NCBI GenBank assembly: GCA_019279435.1
Contig: JAAALK010000081.1
Location: 24,297,903-24,361,902 of the forward strand
Source of the DNA: Zizania palustris
Taxonomy: Eukaryota > Streptophyta > Magnoliopsida > Poales > Poaceae
Direction: 5' to 3'
DNA: 64,000 nt
Shown: positions 11,690 through 23,369 of the stretch, in pieces
How the letters are laid out: each line of letters starts with the position of its first letter
Numbering within the stretch: the stretch's first letter is position 1
The notes under the pieces: generated by a model
Told to the model about the DNA's origin: nothing
Database searches by the model: none
Seen by the model: only the letters and a program-made list of their open reading frames with translations
Made by a program: the position numbers and the translations under genes

Positions 11690-11935
11690 TTTCAGCTCTC
11701 CAGATGGATAGATAGAGATTATCCATAACTAGTTATTAGTCTAAGTAATTTGATGGTTTAACTATCTAACTTATGAGAATCTAGAGAAATCGGTGTCTTT
11801 TAGTTTCTAGATTCTAATTCATTTCTAGATTTCTATAGATATTGATTTTTATTCTTACGATCTAGATTCAGAATATAAACCGTTTGTTTAAGATTCAAAA
11901 TCCAGAAATAGCTGAAATAACAGGCCCTAACTACA
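11690..11935. repeat. family A repeat, third copy
   Basis: Shares with 9690-10175 the TAGATAGAGATTATC, TTAGTTTCTAGATTCTAATTC, GATCTAGATTCAGAATATAA and CAAAATCCAGAAATAGC-type word order. The adjoining 11940-12480 shows no gene. Confidence 0.42.
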
Positions 11936-12482
11936 CGTGCGTTGAACGACCGTGTGTCAATGTCACAAATCGGACACAGATCAGTCCTTTGGATTTAAAA
12001 TTATTGAATTTTACGATAGTTTGGTTAAGCAACAGATCGATTATAATTTACAGTACATTTTGGATTTTAGAATTTGGCGGTATGTTACTAGTTCAAAAGA
12101 TTGTTTTTCTCAGTTTTTTTTCTAGCTCTTTATATGATCGATGATGCACAAACACAAAATCTACGTCAAAATATTCTTGGCTTCTTGAACTTTAAAATTC
12201 AAAATTATTTTGCATAATAGTGTATATAATAGTTAGAGCCTGTTTCGGACTACTCTACTCCCTTAAAATTTGTTCCACTGCACGGAATTTTCTTAGAACC
12301 AGATCTAGAGTTGAGTTGCTGCTCTACTGTGGAATTTGCACTTGTTTGGCTTACAAAGGGAATTCAGATTCAAGAAAATGGTAGAATTTGGTAGGAATAT
12401 ATACTATTTTACTCCGGAGTTTATTTATGAATCTCTAATTATATTATTTTTCATGTCTATTATGTGAAATATATTAATGTAG

Positions 12483-12786
12483 TACTTCCTCCGTTAACTT
12501 TTTAAATAACTTTGTGACTTTTATCACAAACTTTGATCATTCGTCTTATTCAAAAAAATATATGTAAATATGCAAAAATATAAGTTATACTCGAAGTACC
12601 TTCAATAATAAAACAAATTATAACAAAAATGATATTTCAAAAAAAATGAATAAGATGAATGGTTAAAAATTAAATAATAAACAAATTATAACAAAAAATA
12701 ATATTTCAAAAAAATGAATAAGATGAATGGTCAACGTTTATGATAAAAGTTAATAGTGTCATTTAAAAGTCAATATAGATAGTACT
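12483..12786. mobile_element. Stowaway-like MITE with an internal ~71-base duplication
   Basis: The left end is TACTTCCTCCGTTAACTTTT and the right end (reversed) TACTATCTATATTGACTTTT, both variants of Stowaway termini with TA. Inside, an AACAAATTATAACAAAAA...AATGAATAAGATGAATGGT block occurs twice (about 12608-12672 and 12681-12732). Confidence 0.6.
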
Positions 12787-12789
12787 ACA

Positions 12790-14078
12790 TGAAAAAGTAA
12801 TAAATAACAACTAAAAAAGTGAACCGGTAAGTTTATAATGGTATTGGTGGGTAAATTACCACCTCCTAAGGTGCCCCACAAAAAACGTGAAGCGAAATCA
12901 TGTATCTCCATTTTTCGTGGATCAAAAAAATATGAATCTGTTTGACTAAACGTCTCTAGGCCCAAAACAGTACCTTAGGTGCTACTTACGTGTCCAAAGT
13001 TGGAGTCGGTTTGTGTGGGGGGGGGGGCGTCGTGTTAAATTTGTCGTGCAATCAATTTAGGGACGGATCACGATATGCATGCATGGGCCGATGTGAAATG
13101 CTTCTAGAAGCAAGTTTAGAACGTTTTTACTGTGCATTTTATTGACAGTACACTATATTCTAGCCATTGATTTTTAATTATTGAACGGTTCAGATTAGTT
13201 TATACTACTAACCTAACGAGGAGTAGAAAAATATAACGATGTCGTCTATTTTTTTCCATTGTGGAAGTAAAAGTTATATTTTTTTTTATGTTTGAAACCA
13301 GCCTAGCAATATAATCTTTTTGGTACGCCACTTCTAACAAAGTTCTGGAGATGGAGGTGAACCGGTATTAATGATTTTTTTCTAATAACATTTATATTTA
13401 TAATCAATTAAAAGTATTAAACTACCATTTAAAATTGATGGCTACGATTAATCTACTGAAAATATAAGAGCATCTACAATGTGAGGAACTATGGAACTAG
13501 TATTAGATTAACATGTGATAAAGTTGTTTTTTAGAAAAAATGCTACAATGTATAATAGAGGTATCACTCTTAGCAAGATAAAAAATATAAATATTACACC
13601 CCTTATTTCACACACATTGTAGTTTCTCTAATACTACCAGTAGAATGCACCATAACGGTGCTTTAAGTTCGTTGCGATGTTTTAAACATCTTCTGAAATA
13701 TGAACTTATTAAATGTTTAGAACGGAGAAAATATTACATTACTCATTAATTTATTTTGTTTAGCCTCGTTTAATCGGTGATACTATTGTTTAGCACAATT
13801 TTTTTATATTTTGGTAAATAAAAGATCTTAATAGATATAGATGGATCATGGATGGATGGACCTTTTGCACCAACTCAGATGTTGATGGCACTATGCAAGA
13901 GTGAGAGTAAGGAGGGGTAGGAGTGAAGTGTAAAGTGCTTCTGATGTTGCACTGCTTGCAGTTCAAACTTCAGATGAGACTTGCACAAACTTTTATATAA
14001 AATTTGTCAAAATTTTAAAAATAACTTATAAAAAGTCTAAACTACATAGAACCGATAAAACGGTAGATAGAGTAATAT
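12790..14078. other. intergenic DNA, no gene seen
   Basis: Holds an 11-base G run (about 13017-13027) and a possible MITE near 13470-13640, whose ends GCATCTACAATGTGAG and CACACATTGTAG are loosely inverted. No coding signal. Confidence 0.35.
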
Positions 14079-14082
14079 TTTA

Positions 14083-14447
14083 GGTGACGTTTGGTCCAGG
14101 AATCTGATAAAACGGAATGACTTCGTTTCAGATTTTGAGAATGGAATGGCTCCGCTCCACATTTAGAAGCAGGAACAAAATCATTCTATTTTTTGTTTGC
14201 TTCTGGAATTTGATAGAACATAGTGGTTCTCTCTCTTGTTTGGTTCAAGAGTGGCAAAGGAAATAAGAAAAAAAGTGGATGGCGTGGGAGGTGAGTCATT
14301 CGGTTCGGTGGAATTTTTAGGAGCGGATGCTTTCAGATCGAATATTCTTTTTGAGAGTCACTCTGTTCTATATAATTTCAAATCAAACACGCATAAAATA
14401 GAATGGAGTTTGTTCGCTTCCACCTAACTCATAAACCAAACGTTACC
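14083..14447. mobile_element. Tourist-like (PIF/Harbinger) MITE
   Basis: The ends GGTGACGTTTGGT and (reversed) GGTAACGTTTGGT match at 12 of 13, and TTA is duplicated at 14080-14082 and 14448-14450. The element is 365 bases. The 63-codon frame inside it is not a gene. Confidence 0.78.
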
Positions 14448-14799
14448 TTAGAGTATTAACACGAGGAAAACAAGATGATGTAGGAAGAAATTAAACAATG
14501 CATCTTCAGGACAAAACTACCTATAATATAGCTAATTTAATTAAAGCCTAATACTATTAAAAACAACAGATAAAAATGTTAAATAAATTCTAAAAAGGGA
14601 GTAGTAAAAAGCCTCCTAAAAAGAAACAAAATTATAGTGACAGCCTAACTGAAAGCAAGGAGTACTGTACAAATTTATCTCTATCCCTTTTTCCTCAAGT
14701 CCACGTGTACTGACCCCACAAGTGGATGCAGATTGGCATGGCAGTAGTCCTAGCTGGAAGGATTGGATCGGATTCGGATTCGGATGGACGGTTACAAGA

Positions 14800-15020
14800 C
14801 GGGGCCCACCAGAAAAAGAAGGCCCTGGCCGGCCGGGCCCATCTTTTTCCCTTTTTAACCTTTTCTCTTTTTTCTTTTCCTGCCTTCTCGTCGCGTACCG
14901 TTGGAAAAAAAGAGCTCACTCCGTCCGTCAGCGAGACGGTGGTGGGACCAGCGTCTGAGTATAGTGGGCCCACCGCCGGCGACTTGTCGACTCGACGCCG
15001 CGGACTGTGGGCCCACCCGC
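14800..15020. promoter_or_regulatory. cluster of GGGCCCAC (site II, TCP-type) motifs in a GC-rich island
   Basis: GGGCCCAC or close forms occur at about 14802, 14834, 14966 and 15008 within an otherwise AT-rich region. This motif is enriched in promoters of plant housekeeping genes and is bound by TCP factors. An AG|GTAAAA donor-like site follows at about 15074. No coding gene is recognised on either side, so this is either the promoter and leader of an unrecognised transcript or a relic promoter. Confidence 0.33.
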
Positions 15021-15094
15021 CGCGCGCTCGCCGCTTCCAATAAAATTTGGTCCTTGAGCTTGTCATTAATGCAGGTAAAAAAAATCTAACTAGA

Positions 15095-15995
15095 ACTGTT
15101 CTTAAAATTATACTACTTCAAATTCAAAATCGATGCGGTTTATTATGATATAGAGCAATCCAAAAAGAAGCTCTGAGTAGCTAATTTCTATGAATTTTAG
15201 AAATTATAACTAAAAAATTAATATTTAAAAGACTCAAAAAAATATTGTGCTATCTAAATATTTTTTTATATTTCTACTTGTTGGAGAGGGATTCTCGTTC
15301 CGCTTCTAAATGTCGGTGATACAAAAGATATAAATAAAAAGAAAAAGAAATATTAAATTAGTATGGTTTATTTGTCAATGATGCAAGAATAAAATATAAG
15401 AAATATGATATTAGGAGTATGTTGAAGAGTAATAAGATTTAGAGATTAAAATTTATTAGATATATTTTTCAGCTTGCGATTATAGTAATCTAGCTTATAA
15501 ATCGACCTTTCATGGTTATAAATCAACATTTTAAATATATATCCCTATATGTATACAAACTTGTGAAACTATAAATATAACACCCTCATATTAATATAAA
15601 TAACAACAATACATATACTAATTAATTACTTTTCATATCAAATCAATTCAAAAAATATTTAAAAAAATTAGAAAGCGGTGAAGGAGATCAAGTAAAGGCA
15701 AGCAAACATCAATCACTAGTGGACACGATATTTTTGTCAGTTGATTATTGATCACGGCTGCGCGATACCGGGAGCGCTCATGGGAAAAGCGCCCACCTTT
15801 TTCCTCTTTTTTTTTCTCTTCTCCCATCACCAAGACCAAGTGTCCAAATTGCTTGATCAATTTGAGTGATTGAATCTGAGTGCTCCAGGTAGATTATTAG
15901 TATAAATAAATAACATAGGTATCTATTGTTAATCCCATCAAATCTAATTTTTAGTGTGCTGGTTGAATCGTGTGCTTTAATAAGGGTACATTTGT
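15095..15995. other. AT-rich intergenic DNA, no gene seen
   Basis: No recognisable ORF or repeat ends. Confidence 0.4.
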
Positions 15996-16001
15996 TAACT
16001 A

Positions 16002-16232
16002 CGGTTACTTCTAGACTCTAAGTTAAAATAAATGGTTCGAATTATGAATTTGGATTGTGAGAATTGGTGGTCGTAGAATTAGAAAATAAAGTATAATTCA
16101 AAAGCCAGAAAACGTTAGTTTTTTTTAGATTTTCATCATCTAGATACTTGGACTATCCAGACATCCGATTACTTTTCAGACTAACTAGCTACTAAAAATC
16201 TATAGCTGTAACAAGATAGAACAAACAGAACC
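16002..16232. repeat. family A repeat, fourth copy (reverse orientation)
   Basis: Read in reverse it shows the same block order as 9690-10175 and 11690-11935: a CTAACTAGCTACT-type end, a CATCTAGATACTTGG block, a TTAGAAAATAAAGTATAATTC block and AATAAATGGTTCG. Confidence 0.4.
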
Positions 16233-16497
16233 TAAGTTTCATTATTTCATTAATTATATTTGCATGACCAAAGAAACTTAACATGAAAAAAACCAAGTCT
16301 TCCATGGGATGGAAAAGATAGTATTGATTTCTAACTTCTATACAGAGATTAATTTCGTGATTAATTAGGGTCAACTGGTTGTTCGCCTCGACCCACATGA
16401 CCCGATCTACCTTTAATTTCCTGTTTTCCCAAAAATATCCGAGCTTAATTGCAAGGTCCTCGACACAAATAAATAAACTTGATGCATGATGCATCCA

Positions 16498-16754
16498 TAT
16501 ATATATATATATACAAATGCTATCTTACACCATAGGTGTAGTATAGCTATTATACTGAGAAATCTACTACTGAGAAAAAAATAATACCTAATTGCTATTC
16601 TACTGAGAAAATCTACTACTGAGAAAAAAAATAATACTTAATTGCTATTCTACTGAAAAAATATACTACTGAAAGTAGTCGGTGTAAAATAACTATTCTA
16701 CACACGTGATGTAGAATAGCGCTCCCCTCCGTGTATATATATATATATATATAT
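16498..16754. mobile_element. Micron-like element inserted in a (TA)n microsatellite
   Basis: A ~219-base non-TA core (16514-16732) is flanked on both sides by pure (TA)n tracts (16498-16513 and 16733-16754). The core contains three near-copies of a unit with TTGCTATTCTACTGAGAAA followed by ATCTACTACTGAGAAAA. Micron elements of rice are known for lying between TA microsatellite tracts; the core begins CAAATGCTATCTTACAC. The family name is from recall. Confidence 0.6.
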
Positions 16755-17735
16755 GCATGCAACCAAGGCCATCAACTCATAATTTCTTTAATATATTTTG
16801 AACGTTTTCTGAAATACTACATCGCTTTCAGTTTTGATTTTTTTCCTCATGGTTTCCCAGCTAGCTGCCAAAGTAGTTTTGGCACAAGAGCAAGCTGCTA
16901 TTCTACTAAATACTACTAATGTAGCAATTATACTTAAATTACGGTAGCTACTTATCACACTTTAGGCTGTAAAATAACCGCGCGTTTTTGATGTTGTTTG
17001 GTTGAGGAACAAAGTGGAAGGGTCACCCCGAAGAATATTTCGAGAGTACGCCGCAAAATCGGTAATGACTCTGCCCTTAGAAATTGAGCGGACGAGGTCG
17101 TCCTGATTGGAACGGGGTTGGCCGGGGGCAGCGCAACAGCGGGGTTGGTTGGGGCGGCGTGGGGGAGGGGGGATTGCTAGAGCAGACATGGTTATAGGTC
17201 GACCGAGGTAGGGGCGGCACGTCGACATGGAGAACGGTGGCTAGGCCGACTTTGGTGTAGGGAAGAAGAAGAGTTTCGTGAGTATGATTTGTGAGTAAAA
17301 TATTAAAATCTTAAATTATTAACAAAATAAAAAAATAGAATTTGATATATAAAAATATATTAAAAATGTATAACAAAAACATGTTTATATAGTCATATTT
17401 TCTGTAAGTATAAAACTAGAAAATGTATGTTGTTTATTGGATAGTTGGATACATGTATATATCCAAAATATCAGCCATTCGAGAACAGATAGTATCATGA
17501 TTCCCCTGTTTTTTCCAATTAGGCCGCGGTTTTATATATATTATATGCTCTAATCGCTGGATTCGATGAGAGGAGCTTGGATTATTCGACATATAAACCA
17601 CTAATTAGATTAATTAATCAAGACGATGACACTGACAGCAGCGCGGTCGCGTCTACATCCGGCCGGCACACAATTATCTACATATCTATGTGCTAAGCTA
17701 GCTATTATATCGTAGAAACCACCATGCATCCATCG
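16755..17735. other. intergenic DNA, no supported gene
   Basis: A GC-rich patch at 16980-17260 leaves an 88-codon minus-strand frame open, but it has no recognisable features. The rest is AT-rich. Confidence 0.35.
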
Positions 17736-17738
17736 ACC

Positions 17739-17751
17739 TTCTAGAAGCTTC
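17739..17751. promoter_or_regulatory. three-unit heat-shock element match
   Basis: TTCTAGAAGCTTC fits nTTCnnGAAnnTTC exactly. It lies 42 bases before a copia-type primer-binding site, so it could belong to a decayed LTR promoter. A 13-base match can occur by chance. Confidence 0.25.
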
Positions 17752-17792
17752 GGATCTTGGTTGGGGCACGCCACCATCTCGTAGGTTTAGCA

Positions 17793-17804
17793 TGGTATCA
17801 GAGC
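17793..17804 (+). mobile_element. relic copia-type primer-binding site
   Basis: TGGTATCAGAGC, complementary to the 3' end of initiator tRNA-Met, directly follows ...GTTTAGCA, which could be an LTR end in CA. No paired LTR or coding remains were found in 17500-18150, so this is at most a fragment of a copia or TRIM element. Confidence 0.4.
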
Positions 17805-17809
17805 TAGCT

Positions 17810-19230
17810 AGATAGATACATACATACATACATAGAGGAGAATGAGGAAATGTGAGTGGTCATGTATAATAAGCTCGATGTATGATCGGAGAGATTATTA
17901 AGTTTAGTCTCACATCGAATGTTGATCGTAAGAATCCTCACTTAAAATAAAAGAAAGAGCTAACTCTCGATTGTTTATCCATCAGACTAGTTTGTTGGGT
18001 TGATTTGACTCAAAATTTAAATTGAGTCGTTAGTTAGACCAATAAATAACCAGACCTAAGGTCTATTTAATATAGACCCAGATCTTAAAATCTAGATTGA
18101 AGCTTTAAATCCATGTGTGATCTGTAACCATATGTGATCTAGAGTAGGTCAAAAATGTTTGGTTGAGCTAAATCACTTCAGAAATTAGAAAACCCTGCTC
18201 CACCATATTAGTGCATTTTTTAAAGCGCCTTAAGATCTGTTTGGTAAAGCTTTAACTCCTAACTCCATTGTATAAAAGGACGAAGCTGTCCCAAACACCT
18301 TAACTCCATTCCATGGAGCAAGCCACTTTTATGGAATTGGATCTCCCACAATATAATAATGATGGAGTGGAGCTCTCACAAATAGACGCACGTCACATGT
18401 TGCGGTGGGTCGATCTCCAACACAACACAATAGTAGCAATTCACTACTCCAGCCGCTCACGACTCTCTCTCGTATGCGTGCAACGTGAAACAAAATATCA
18501 AATCAAAGCGAAAACAGGCACCCTTCCCCTTTGCTAGCTTACTATACCTCGTATAATAAAAGAAGAAACCTGTAGTCTTCGTCGGTGACCTCCATGGCGC
18601 TCGTGGTTTCTTTTCCTCCACCTCCTTCTTCTTCTCACTCATGTTCCAATCGACCTACGTATGCATTTCACGTGATGTATATCCACTATGATTTCCATTT
18701 TCCTACGAGATACACTTATTTATAGCAACGGATCAATGTTTAGCATGACTTCAACATAACACCAAAATTCTTAAATCTAGGGATTGACATTGGCCTACAA
18801 ATTACACAAATACCCTGACAAATATCCGGGTTAGTTTAGCCAGCCACAAAAGCATCCCTTATTAATTACCACACTTGCAGCAGCAAACAACCTTTTGCAT
18901 TGCAAACCTGGTGCTTCACTGATAGCCGATCTGAAAACGAAGTGTCAACAGCTGCTCAAAAGGTGTGAAGCCAACTCATCACTCTCACTCTCACTCTCAC
19001 TCCATCACCCAGCTAAGGGCTTCTAGAAGCACTTGCTGAGCTGGCAACGAACCAGCTCACATGCCCTTGGTGTGAGCCGCTCACTGATCAGTACTGGTGA
19101 CTGGTGAGCGCCATCCTACTGCTCTAGCTGGTAGCTCCTTTTGATCTGCACTGTGGGCCCCGTTTTCCATAATGGTGGGCCCACGTGAAAAAGGGTGAGA
19201 ATAACCTTGTACAACGGGAAACAAGTCATG
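17810..19230. other. intergenic DNA, no gene seen
   Basis: Contains a short (ATAC)n run (17819-17833), (ACTCTC)n near 18980-19003, a Tourist-like TTTGGTAAAGCT word near 18240 and two GGGCCC words near 19155-19185. No supported coding sequence. Confidence 0.35.
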
Positions 19231-19234
19231 TTTT

Positions 19235-19440
19235 TTTTGCTCCGGATTCTTGAAAAACAATTATTTAAAATACCTAGTTGATATGAATTTAGAGAAGTTT
19301 ATATCTTTTAACCTATAAATTAGATTTTGTAACTGTTGAGCCTCACAATATATCTAGAATCTAAACTTAATTAGAAAGTTTCGGATTCCATAATAGCTAC
19401 CAATTTGATCAATATATTATAGTAAAACTACAATTTTTTT
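19235..19440. repeat. family A repeat, fifth and most diverged copy
   Basis: Shares ACCTAGTTGATATGAATTTA, ATCTAGAATCTAAACTTA and TTTCGGATTCCATAATAGC-type blocks in the family A order. Confidence 0.33.
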
Positions 19441-20003
19441 GAGTCTGATATGACCTATGAATAGGAGTTCAAGTTCAATAAGAAAATTTAGCATTGTATC
19501 TAGAACTAAACAATGAGATTCAATATAAAATATATATATAGAACCATAATATCATATGACTCTTCCCTTATAAAAAGTGAGTGATGCATCCTCGGAGGCA
19601 TGCTTCATATACTCTTAAATTGTTTAGCATACATTCAATCTATAGTTGTCGTAAGGCTATTATCTTCTAAGAAGTCTGAATCTATTTAAACCCCCTAGCT
19701 CATATTCTTTCGAGTTAACCTCGGGGTTTAGAATACAACATCATTTCCCTGTCGTCTTAAATACCCTCTCGGGTACCTCCATAGATGGACTGCTCTGTAA
19801 AAAAAACACCGACAATAACTAAAATCTGTATTTTCACGACCGATGCTAAAACTGTATTTCCCGGATACCATGATTTAAACCTAGATTTTTCTATATTGTC
19901 CAAAAAGTCTGCAGTTCTGAGATTATACTCTCAAGTAGTTGATGGAGACCATTGTCCTTCCACATCACATGCATTGAGCTGCCTTGTTTAAGCCCCTCCC
20001 CTC

Positions 20004-20034
20004 CCTCCTCCTCCTCCTCCTCCTCCTCCTCCTT
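20004..20034. repeat. (TCC)n microsatellite
   Basis: About ten TCC units. On the minus strand they encode a run of glutamates in a 66-codon frame (19891-20091), which I do not accept as a gene. Confidence 0.85.
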
Positions 20035-20250
20035 ATCCTTATCCACCTCCTCCATCATCCTCATGTTCTTCATCTCAAGCTCCAAGAACACCTCATCACA
20101 AGCACTGATTGCAAAAAGTTAATTAACAAAGATTGTATATTTTTTTTACAATCTCCATCACCGATTGTAATAATTGACATCAATCAAGCTAGCTAGGTTC
20201 TTTGTCATGGACCAAGTTGGATAGCATCTTTTGGGTGGAAAATTGGGGGC

Positions 20251-20300
20251 ATATATATATATATAATATATAATATATATAATATAATATATATATATAT
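20251..20300. repeat. interrupted (TA)n microsatellite
   Basis: Alternating TA with a few AA interruptions over 50 bases. Confidence 0.85.
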
Positions 20301-21680
20301 TCCCCTTTTCTTGTCCTGGAGTTCAGGAGGAGCAGCTCCAAGCTGGAGCAAGAACAAGTATATTGTGACAGCATGTGATTAATTGGTTTATATCAGCTCA
20401 TAGCAAAATTAGTTATAATGATGGTTATTATCTTAATGTAGTTCATGCCATATTTTAGAAAATAAAAAAAAAATGAAGAAAAAACAAGTTGGAATTTCGA
20501 TAGGAAACTCACCCCAAATGAGAGTCGATCAAAGAGATATTTAATAATTTACCATCCTTTAAAAAGTGACTTTGATTACTTATCACTTTGAAGTTTGATC
20601 TATTGTACTATACTCAAATGGTTCCACGTGTCATCCGGGTATCGTAATTTTTTAGTACAATAATCCTTGACACACTTAATAAACTCCAATAAACTATTAA
20701 TGTTTTTATCATTAATAATTATCAAAATATATATAGAGGCTAGATGTACTTTCAAGTATCACCTTTTGTACCAATACATAATAAAAACACAAGATCAAGT
20801 TGTGCCACTCACATTTTAAGTTCATGTGGTGCTGATCTACTCAATCACAATTATCATCCTTGCAAGCAATCAAAAAACCCCAATTCCATTGACGATCATT
20901 ACTGTAGTGCAAGTCTGTTTAAGCAACAAAACAAGCTTTTTATGAGTAGATGCATGTTATCCGGCACAAAAACTGCATTGGAGATGGACTTTCCAATTAC
21001 TACTTGAGTATATGTTTGTTTTCTTAATTTTTGACCTAATAAATTAGATGTTTAACCCTTAATTTTTTAAATACCGTTTATTTAATCCCTATAATGGTTT
21101 TGCAAAGTAGTTTTATCCTGGCATGCTACATTGAACAAGATTGTATTTTTTTTCTTATCCCATGTATATAATGCCTGGAATAATTTCCAACTCATCTTGT
21201 CATTAATTATTTTTAGATAACTTTTGTAGCTCTAGTTTTTGTTTTTTTTTCTTTAACCCACATGGCTGAAAAAACAACTACAAGATGCAGAAATTCACTT
21301 TTAACTCATGGTGCAATCGGATGATTTACTCTCTATCATTAACTTGTCGTTTGCCTAGGGAGGGAAGGATGAGACGTTGGAGCGAACACGGAATTAATGG
21401 AGTGAACGAAAAGTCTATGGTACATGGCCGTTAGTTTTTTATGTAGCTGCTTGTAACCAAATGACAATCTTGTCAAATGTAGCGTGCCGGCAAGGAAAAC
21501 CACTTTACGAAATCACAAGGTGTTACGTAAACAATATTTAAAAAGTCAGGGGATTAAATATATGATTTATTAAGTTAAGTGGTTAAATAATCAATTTATC
21601 CTATAATGCGTGAGAGGCAATGTAGAATTATTCTTTTTATATTTTTATATATGTGTATAGATTTATTAATATATGTATGA
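20301..21680. other. intergenic DNA, no gene seen
   Basis: AT-rich. The only longer frame (20744-21007, +) has no recognisable features. Confidence 0.4.
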
Positions 21681-21683
21681 ATT

Positions 21684-22040
21684 AGGAGTGAGTGTTTGGT
21701 TTCGTGGACTAAATTTAGTCGGTATCACATCAGATGTTTGGACATCAATTTGAACAATTAAATTTGAACTAATTATAAAATAATCACATCATAAGATGAT
21801 TATTCATGAGATGAATGTATTAAGCCTAATTAATCAATGATTAGCAAATGTTTAATGTAACATCACATTATCAAATTATGGCGTAATTAAGTTCGTTAGA
21901 TCCATCTAATAAATAATCTATCGATTATGAATGACTTTTATAAATAATATATATTTAATACTCTAAAATACTATCTAAAAATTTGATATAACGGAACTAA
22001 AACATTTGATATAATGGACTAAATTTTTAAAGATGTTAGA
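21684..22040. mobile_element. Tourist-like MITE, family of 45063-45405 and 61440-61783
   Basis: Shares with 61440-61783 the order GTGTTTGG..., CACATCAGATGTTTGGACAT, GAACTAATTATAAA, AAGCCTAATTAATC, TTAGCAAATGTTTA, CATCACATTATCAAAT and TTTAATACTC. The right end is diverged, so its limit is approximate. It ends about 115 bases before the TATA box of the F-box gene. Confidence 0.6.
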
Positions 22041-22156
22041 CGTATAGTGAGTGTGGCCGAGAGTAGCTGTTTTTATTTTTAAATAATTTTTGGGGAAAAT
22101 GGTTTAGCGGTGAGAGATTACCAATAGCGTTGCGCCACGTAGCGTCGCGAGCCTTC

Positions 22157-22163
22157 TATTTAA
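22157..22163 (+). promoter_or_regulatory. TATA box of the F-box/kelch gene
   Basis: TATTTAA lies 81 bases before the upstream ATG (22238), at a position expected for a leader of about 45-50 bases. Confidence 0.5.
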
Positions 22164-22237
22164 GGAAGGCCTTCCGGGGAGGGAGACCCATCCATTCAGA
22201 TCTGGAAGAGGAGACGAAGGGGGAAAAATCGAGAGAG

Positions 22238-23367
22238 ATGAGGAGCCCGAGGAGGGGAGCCACGGAGCGGGAGGTCGTCGTCGAGCACGTCGAGCTCATC
22301 CCGGGATGCCCGACGACGTCGCCGTCGACTGCCTGGCGCGCGTCCCGCACGGGTCGCACCGCGCGATGAGGCGGGTGTGCCGCGGGTGGAGGACCGCGGC
22401 GTCGGCGACGGCGTTCGCGTCGGCGCGCGCTGAGGCCGGCGCGAACGAGGATTTAGTGTTCCTGCTGCAGTTCGGGAACCCGGCGGCGGGCGAGGGGCCC
22501 AAGGACGGTGACGCGCCGGCGAATAGCCCGGCGTACGGGGTGGCGGTGTATAACGTGTCGACCGGAGAGTGGAGCCGGGAGCGCGCCCCGCCGGTGCCGA
22601 TGTTCGCGCAGTGCGCGGCGGTGGGGACTCGGGTTGCTGTGCTGGGAGGGTGGGACCCGCAGACGTTCGAGCCCGTGGCGGACGTCCACGTCCTCGACAC
22701 CGCAACCGGCGTGTGGAGGCGCGGCGCGCCGATGAGGTCGGCGCGGTCGTTCTTCGCATGCGCTGAGGCGGGCGGCAAGATCTACGTGGCCGGCGGGCAC
22801 GACAAGCACAAGAACGCGCTGAAGACGGCGGAGGCGTACGACGCCGTGGCGGACGCGTGGGACCCGCTCCCGGACATGTCGGAGGAGCGGGACGAGTGCG
22901 ACGGCATGGCGACCGTCGCCGGCGACAGGTTCCTGGCGGTGAGCGGGTACCGCACGGCGCGGCAGGGCGGGTTTGAGCGCGACGCCGAGTGGTTCGACCC
23001 GGCGGCGCGCGCGTGGCGCCGCCTCGACCGCGTCCGCGCTCCCCCCTCCGCGGCGCACGTCGTCGTCCGCGGCCGCGTGTGGTGCATCGAAGGCGCCGCC
23101 GTGATGGAATGGCTCGGCGAGCGCCGCGGGTGGCGCGAGGTCGGTCCCTCCCCTCCGGGCCTCAAGGCCGGCACTGCCCGCGCCGTCTGCGTCGGCGGCG
23201 GCGATCGCGTGATCGTCACCGGCGCCATCGACGACACCGACGGCAACGGCAGCAGCGGGCGCCACGCGCTCTGGGTGTTCGACGTCAAGACGAAGAACTG
23301 GACCGTAGTCCGCCCCCCTCCTGAATTCGCCGGATTCGCCTTCTCCGTCGCCTCCGTCCGCATCTGA
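22238..23367 (+). CDS. F-box/kelch-repeat protein, apparent frameshift at the N terminus
   Basis: A single-exon, GC-rich gene of the kelch-domain F-box class (like Arabidopsis At1g15670 and At1g80440). Such proteins recruit targets to SCF ubiquitin ligases; several bind phenylalanine ammonia-lyase or type-B cytokinin response regulators. The long frame starts at ATG 22306 (353 residues): an F-box part (residues 1-30, CLARVPHGSHRAMRRVCRGW), then kelch repeats with VAVLGGWDP (about 110-118), IYVAGGHDKHKNALKTAEAY (about 160-180), VSGYR and VWCIEG. Family members begin ELIPG followed by M/LPDDVA. Here VEHVELIPG is encoded just upstream from ATG 22238 but in another frame. One more G in the GGG run at 22303-22305 would join them. 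So either translation starts at 22306 with a shortened F-box, the allele is damaged, or the base is a sequencing error. Stop TGA at 23365-23367. Confidence 0.88.
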
Positions 23368-23369
23368 TC

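Noticed and set aside
19891..20091. Minus-strand 66-codon frame with poly-Glu
   Set aside because: The acidic run is encoded by a (TCC)n microsatellite and the flanks have no recognisable protein or gene structure.
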